From Hydrogenophaga intermedia (GTDB lineage Bacteria; Pseudomonadota; Gammaproteobacteria; Burkholderiales; Burkholderiaceae_C), in the NCBI GenBank assembly GCA_945869245.1, contig CAMBOY010000105.1, positions 1 through 9,332 on the forward strand: a stretch of 9,332 bases of DNA, given 5' to 3'. The translations under genes were made by a program, and so were the position numbers. The notes beneath the pieces are model-generated. The model was given only the letters and a program-made list of their open reading frames with translations. It was not told the origin of the DNA and did no database searches. This document shows, piece by piece, positions 6,564 to 9,332 of the stretch; positions within the stretch are counted from its first letter, which is position 1, and the number at the start of each line of letters is the position of its first letter.

Positions 6564-7394
6564 GTGACGCTGAGCGACGCCCTTCGGCAGGCCAGCGCCG
6601 CCGGTCTGTCCCGGCTGGAAGCGCAGATGCTGCTGCTGCACGCACTTGGCCGTTCGCCCCACGACCGGGCCTGGCTGATCGCACACGATGCCGATCCGCT
6701 GACAGGTGAGCAAGCGTTCACATTTGCTGAGCTACAGCGGCGGTTTGTGGACCACGAACCCATGGCCTATCTGCTGGGCGAGCAGGCGTTCTTTGGCATG
6801 CGCTTGCAGGTGGACCACCGGGTGCTGGCGCCGCGCCCAGACACCGAAACCCTGGTGGAGTGGGCGCTCACCCTGAATCTGGCGCCCAGCGGCGTTGACG
6901 CGCTGGACATGGGCACCGGCAGTGGGGCGATTGCCTTGGCGCTGGCGCAACAGCGCCCGGCATGGCGCGTGAGCGCGAGCGACGCCAGTGCCGACGCGCT
7001 GGCGGTGGCGCGATCCAATGGTGAGCGCTTGCACACCTCGGTGCGTTGGTTGCACGGCTCTTGGTGGGACGCGGTGCCGGGCCAGCGCTTTGATCTGGTG
7101 CTGAGCAACCCACCCTACATCGCCGAAGACGACCCGCACATGGCGGCGCTGCGGCACGAGCCACGCTCGGCCCTGACGTCCGGGGCCGACGGCCTGGACG
7201 ACATCCGCGCCATCGTCGCGGGCGCACCGGCGCATCTGCAGCCCGGCGGCTGGCTGCTGCTGGAGCATGGCCACGACCAAGCGCAGGCGGTGCGCGCGCT
7301 GCTGCAGGCCCAGGGTTTTGCAGCGGTGGACAGCCGCATTGACCTTGCGGGCATTGAGCGCTGCAGCGGTGGGCGCTGGGGCGCGGCGCGATAA
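6564..7394 (+). CDS. prmC: Release factor glutamine methyltransferase
   Basis: This enzyme uses S-adenosylmethionine to N5-methylate the glutamine of the GGQ motif in RF1 and RF2, raising termination efficiency. It is 276 residues, the normal length. A helical N-terminal domain (1 to about 75) for release-factor binding is followed by PRPDTETLVEWAL (90-102) and the SAM-binding motif I DMGTGSGAIALAL (115-127). The active-site NPPY is at 182-185 in VLSNPPYIAEDDPH; it cradles the substrate glutamine. GGWLLLEHGHDQ follows late in the protein. The NPPY and PRPDTE pair separates it from general N6-adenine methyltransferases. The GTG start at 6564 gives MTLSDALRQASAAGLSRLEA. A G-rich stretch about nine bases upstream is a poor Shine-Dalgarno. 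It follows prfA after a 100-base hairpin-rich spacer, and the two products act together. Confidence 0.95.
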   Translation: MTLSDALRQASAAGLSRLEAQMLLLHALGRSPHDRAWLIAHDADPLTGEQAFTFAELQRRFVDHEPMAYLLGEQAFFGMRLQVDHRVLAPRPDTETLVEWALTLNLAPSGVDALDMGTGSGAIALALAQQRPAWRVSASDASADALAVARSNGERLHTSVRWLHGSWWDAVPGQRFDLVLSNPPYIAEDDPHMAALRHEPRSALTSGADGLDDIRAIVAGAPAHLQPGGWLLLEHGHDQAQAVRALLQAQGFAAVDSRIDLAGIERCSGGRWGAAR

Positions 7395-7450
7395 TCAGGG
7401 TTTTTGCTCGGGCACCCGCCCGGCGATTTTTCACAGACACAGGAACGGCC

Positions 7451-7777
7451 ATGAGCGACGCACAACAGGACATCGACCAACTGGTGAAGAACAACGACAT
7501 CGTCTTGTTCATGAAGGGCAGCGCCAGCTTCCCGATGTGTGGCTTCTCGGGCCGTGCGGTGCAGGTGCTCAAAGCCTGCGGAGTGGACACCAAGACGCTG
7601 ACCACGGTCAACGTGCTGGAAAACGACGGCATCCGCCAAGGCATCAAGGAGTACAGCAACTGGCCCACCATTCCCCAGCTGTATGTGCGGGGCGAATTCA
7701 TCGGCGGCTCCGACATCATGATGGAGATGTACCAATCCGGTGAGCTGCAACAAGTGATCAACGGCAAAGCCGCGTAA
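7451..7777 (+). CDS. grxD: Monothiol glutaredoxin, Grx4 type
   Basis: This is a small cytoplasmic CGFS glutaredoxin of 108 residues. With glutathione it binds a bridging [2Fe-2S] cluster and works in Fe-S cluster delivery and iron homeostasis, often with BolA proteins. The active site CGFS is at 30-33 in SFPMCGFSGRAVQVL. Glutathione-binding elements are K22 in LFMKG, WPTIPQLYV (71-79) with the cis-proline, and GGSDIMMEM (85-93). Everything expected for the family is present. Translation starts at the ATG with AGGA (7441-7444) six bases upstream. A GATAAT (7390-7395) overlapping the prmC stop could be a -10 for a separate transcript, but I see no matching -35. The gene sits 56 bases after prmC and ends just before a strong terminator. 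Confidence 0.95.
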   Translation: MSDAQQDIDQLVKNNDIVLFMKGSASFPMCGFSGRAVQVLKACGVDTKTLTTVNVLENDGIRQGIKEYSNWPTIPQLYVRGEFIGGSDIMMEMYQSGELQQVINGKAA

Positions 7778-7782
7778 GGCGG

Positions 7783-7819
7783 CGGCGCGCCAGCGGCAAG
7801 ACCTTGCCGCTGCGCGCCG
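7783..7819 (+). other. Long perfect-arm hairpin after grxD
   Basis: CAGCGGCAAG (7791-7800) pairs with CTTGCCGCTG (7803-7812). After one bulged C (7790) the stem continues with CGGCGCG (7783-7789) against CGCGCCG (7813-7819). No T-run follows it directly; the T8 tract belongs to a second hairpin about 30 bases on. It probably stabilises the grxD mRNA 3' end or backs up termination. Confidence 0.6.
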
Positions 7820-7845
7820 GCCACTGGGCGCCACCGCCACGCAGG

Positions 7846-7870
7846 CCGCCGCCTACGGGCGGTTTTTTTT
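7846..7870 (+). terminator. Rho-independent terminator of the grxD transcript
   Basis: CCGCCG (7846-7851) pairs with CGG-GCGG (7856-7862, one bulged G) around the loop CCTA and is followed at once by eight T residues (7863-7870). This is the clearest intrinsic terminator in the window and separates the hemA-grxD cluster from the AAA+ ATPase gene. Confidence 0.85.
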
Positions 7871-7889
7871 CGCCGCCAGCCGCCTCCCC

Positions 7890-7918
7890 TTGAGAGCGGG
7901 CACAGCTTATGCTTGAAT
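7890..7918 (+). promoter_or_regulatory. Candidate sigma-70 promoter for the AAA+ ATPase gene
   Basis: TTGAGA (7890-7895, five of six to consensus) lies 17 bases from TTGAAT (7913-7918, four of six), which is preceded by TGC and so forms an extended -10. It sits just after the grxD terminator and before the Shine-Dalgarno of the ATPase gene, where a promoter is needed. The -10 is weak, so this is a reasoned guess. Confidence 0.4.
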
Positions 7919-7949
7919 GCACAGGCCCGTTGTTCACAAGGAGCACGCC

Positions 7950-8957
7950 ATGAGCACCCAGGAACTGGTTCCCGTTGGTCCCGCCATCCAGCTGCCCATT
8001 GCCCGCATGCGCTCGGTCTACCGCGCGCACGACGTGGAACGCAAGCTCGCGCAGCTGCATGCCAGCGGCAACGAACGCGAACACGAAGGCCTGCGCACCA
8101 CCTACCAGCGCATGCTGGAACGCGGCCCGGAGCGTTTTGCGGTGAAACCGTCGGGGGTGCCTGAAATGGGCCCACTCTATGAGCTGCTGCCCAATTTCAC
8201 CGAGGTGCTCGACGATGTGAAGCGCCATGTGGCGCTGTGTCAGGACAGCCAGGACAGCCTACAGCTCACACCCTTGCTGCTGCTGGGCCCCCCAGGGGTG
8301 GGCAAGACCCACTTTGCCAAACAAATCGCCGACCTGCTGGGCACCTGCACCCAATTGGTGCCCATGAGCAGCATGACGGCGGGCTGGCTGCTGTCGGGCT
8401 CGTCGTCGCAATGGAAAGGCGCCAAACCCGGCAAGGTGTTCCAAGCGCTGGTAGACGGCGAATACGCCAATCCGGTGATCGTGGTCGACGAAATCGACAA
8501 AGCCAGCGCCGACGCCCAGTACGACCCCCTGGGCCCGCTCTACAGCTTGCTGGAGCACGACACCGCCTGCGGTTTTGTCGACGAATACGCCGAGGTACCG
8601 ATCGACGCCAGCCAGGTGATCTGGATCACCACCGCCAACAACGAGCGCGGCATTCCCGAGCCGATCCTCAACCGCATGAATGTGTTTGAAATCGCACCGC
8701 CCGACGCCGAGGCTGCGCGCAAGATTGCTGGGCACCTCTACCGCAGCATCTGTCAAGAACACGACTGGGGCCAGCGTTTTGCACCCCAGCCCAGCGACGA
8801 TGTGCTCGAAGCCCTGGCCACGCTGGCGCCACGCGAGATGCGCCGCGCCCTGATGACCGCGTTTGGCAACGCCCGCCTGGCCCACCGGTACGACATCGAT
8901 CCAGCCGATCTGCCACGCCAGGGCAACAGCAAGTCGCGCATCGGCTTTTTGCAGTAG
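7950..8957 (+). CDS. Lon-like AAA+ ATPase without a protease domain
   Basis: This is a 335-residue cytoplasmic AAA+ ATPase. Motifs are Walker A GPPGVGKT (113-120), pore-loop region with WKGAKPGKV (155-163), Walker B VIVVDE (176-181) followed by IDK, sensor 1 ITTANN (226-231), arginine finger R242 in PEPILNRMNVF, and a sensor 2 region PREMRRAL (294-301). GPLYSLLEHD, the GFVDEYAEV stretch and NPVIVVDEIDK follow the layout of the Lon ATPase module. There is no Ser-Lys peptidase domain: the protein ends about 35 residues after sensor 2. The first 80 or so residues are helical and charged and do not look like the Lon substrate-binding domain. It is therefore probably an unfoldase or remodelling ATPase; its target is unknown. 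The ATG at 7950 follows AAGGAG (7938-7943) by six bases, which decides the start. It appears to be a single-gene unit. Confidence 0.87.
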   Translation: MSTQELVPVGPAIQLPIARMRSVYRAHDVERKLAQLHASGNEREHEGLRTTYQRMLERGPERFAVKPSGVPEMGPLYELLPNFTEVLDDVKRHVALCQDSQDSLQLTPLLLLGPPGVGKTHFAKQIADLLGTCTQLVPMSSMTAGWLLSGSSSQWKGAKPGKVFQALVDGEYANPVIVVDEIDKASADAQYDPLGPLYSLLEHDTACGFVDEYAEVPIDASQVIWITTANNERGIPEPILNRMNVFEIAPPDAEAARKIAGHLYRSICQEHDWGQRFAPQPSDDVLEALATLAPREMRRALMTAFGNARLAHRYDIDPADLPRQGNSKSRIGFLQ

Positions 8958-8973
8958 GCCGCAAGGGCTGGGC

Positions 8974-9002
8974 GCGGCGTGGCGCCGCAGTGTCCGGTTT
9001 CT
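8974..9002 (+). terminator. Weak terminator-like hairpin after the AAA+ gene
   Basis: GCGGCG (8974-8979) pairs perfectly with CGCCGC (8983-8988) around the loop TGG, 17 bases after the stop codon. The downstream GGTTTCTT is a poor T-tract and is separated from the stem by eight bases, so intrinsic termination would be inefficient. An inverted pair GTGTC (8990-8994) and GACAC (9004-9008) directly follows. Confidence 0.35.
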
Positions 9003-9079
9003 TGACACCAAAAAGAGACAACAGCCGTGACAGATGCCACGGCTTGTAGGTCTTATTTTCTAGAGATTAAAATTATTTT

Positions 9080-9097
9080 TATCATTTTAAAATGATA
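9080..9097. promoter_or_regulatory. 18-base perfect palindrome in the AT-rich island
   Basis: TATCATTTTAAAATGATA is identical to its reverse complement. A perfect 18-base palindrome without a spacer is typical of a dimeric repressor operator or an A/T-preferring protein site. Twelve bases later AATGATT-A-AATCATT (9109-9123) is another perfect inverted repeat built from the same ATCATT/AATGAT half-sites. No cognate regulator can be named. Confidence 0.45.
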
Positions 9098-9192
9098 TTT
9101 ATTTTTTAAATGATTAAATCATTGAGTACCAATCTTCTGAATGCCCCAAAACGGCGCATAACAAGGTAGTACGGCGTAACGTAAACGGCTGT

Positions 9193-9301
9193 CAAAACAT
9201 CAGTTTTCCGCGCAAAACAGCGGCGCACAACGCCCGCTTGCGCCACTTCCAATCTGTCACTTACTGCGTGAAAATATCAATAACGCAGTTTTGATGTTTT
9301 G
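9193..9301 (+). promoter_or_regulatory. Nested inverted repeats upstream of the last ORF
   Basis: The outer arms CAAAACATCA (9193-9202) and TGATGTTTTG (9292-9301) are a perfect 10-base inverted repeat; the right arm touches the GGAG Shine-Dalgarno of the next ORF. Inside it, ACTGCGT (9263-9269) and ACGCAGT (9283-9289) form 7-base arms around an A/T-rich 13-base spacer. The left outer arm also overlaps AAAAC-ATCA-GTTTT (9194-9207). The arrangement suits an operator or an mRNA fold that controls access to the ribosome binding site. Confidence 0.4.
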
Positions 9302-9310
9302 GAGTGAGTC

Positions 9311-9332
9311 ATGACAGATCGAGCAACACCCA
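9311..9332 (+). CDS. Start of an unidentified gene, truncated by the window edge
   Basis: The ATG at 9311 is preceded by GGAG (9301-9304) at a six-base spacing, a good ribosome binding site. Only seven codons are visible (MTDRATP), so no family can be assigned. The call as a real start rests on the Shine-Dalgarno, its position after a structured 353-base control-like region, and the open frame to the window end. Confidence 0.5.

Larger units (their letters stand above)
8958..9310. other. 353-base gene-free region with atypical composition
   Basis: I see no convincing gene here. Composition changes in steps: 8958-9050 resembles the GC-rich surroundings, 9053-9123 has only 7 G/C in 71 bases, and 9124-9310 is intermediate. 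The region contains several inverted repeats, listed separately, and ends at a well-formed start of a new ORF. A perfect TTGACA at 9002-9007 has no -10 at a usable distance. The sequence fits either an elaborate control region for the downstream gene or the junction of acquired DNA. Confidence 0.7.

Noticed and set aside
5114..6763. A long minus-strand open frame across hemA, prfA and prmC
   Set aside because: It is the antisense shadow of three conserved genes with full catalytic motifs. It has no family resemblance and no ribosome binding site that I can see.
9002..9007. Perfect TTGACA as a -35 box
   Set aside because: No -10-like hexamer lies 15-19 bases downstream (the bases there read CCGTGA). 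TTGACA also forms part of the GTGTC/GACAC inverted pair.
9027..9098. Short GTG-initiated frame (MTDATACRSYF...) resembling the MTDRAT start at 9311
   Set aside because: It runs into the A/T island and stops after about 22 codons with no ribosome binding site. The resemblance is limited to a few residues.
9151..9250. Integron attC or attI site suggested by the TAAC/ACAAC motifs
   Set aside because: No complementary GTTRRRY core with the expected fold is present, and no integrase is visible in the window.
1..9332. CRISPR array, tRNA, rRNA or insertion sequence
   Set aside because: I saw no regularly spaced direct repeats, no cloverleaf or rRNA-like sequence, and no transposase or terminal repeats with target duplication. 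The region from 8958 remains only a possible mobile-element edge.

Overview
The window is GC-rich chromosomal DNA with dense, mostly plus-strand genes. Its gene content and order point to a betaproteobacterium of the Burkholderiales, most likely Comamonadaceae (Hydrogenophaga/Acidovorax/Rhodoferax type). This placement is an inference from protein character, from the hemA-prfA-prmC-grxD cluster and from a C-rich/G-rich intergenic hairpin repeat of a kind I associate with that family. It does not come from a database match.

Region 1 (1-3704) is the distal part of a ugp operon for import and use of sn-glycerol-3-phosphate and its diesters. It holds the C-terminal end of permease UgpA, permease UgpE, ATPase UgpC and cytoplasmic glycerophosphodiesterase UgpQ. 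The last gene encodes a HAD-IIB phosphatase whose start overlaps the ugpQ end, so it is probably co-translated. The binding protein gene ugpB and the operon promoter should lie upstream of the window. The operon meets head-on a small minus-strand gene for a membrane protein, with a hairpin at the junction.

Region 2 (3972-7870) is a housekeeping cluster: hemA (glutamyl-tRNA reductase, first committed step of C5 tetrapyrrole synthesis), prfA (release factor 1), prmC (the methyltransferase that modifies the GGQ motif of release factors) and grxD (CGFS monothiol glutaredoxin, Fe-S and iron handling). prfA and prmC are a functional pair separated by a structured 100-base spacer that looks like a dispersed repeat. 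The hemA start lies 7 bases after a perfect TATAAT, which suggests a leaderless transcript. The same element can act as a -10 for the divergent membrane gene. The cluster ends in a strong rho-independent terminator.

Region 3 (7871-8957) is one gene with a strong Shine-Dalgarno. It encodes a 335-residue AAA+ ATPase that resembles the ATPase module of Lon but lacks the Lon protease domain.

Region 4 (8958-9310) is 353 bases without a convincing gene. It breaks sharply from the surrounding composition: 9053-9123 has only 7 G/C in 71 bases and carries an 18-base perfect palindrome and a second 7-1-7 palindrome. Further inverted repeats lie directly before a new ORF that begins at 9311 with a good Shine-Dalgarno and runs off the window. 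This is the least explained part of the sequence. It looks like the control region of the downstream gene or the edge of acquired DNA. Apart from it the window is largely conventional; the Lon-like ATPase, the HAD member of the ugp operon and the regulatory architectures are the items worth a second look.
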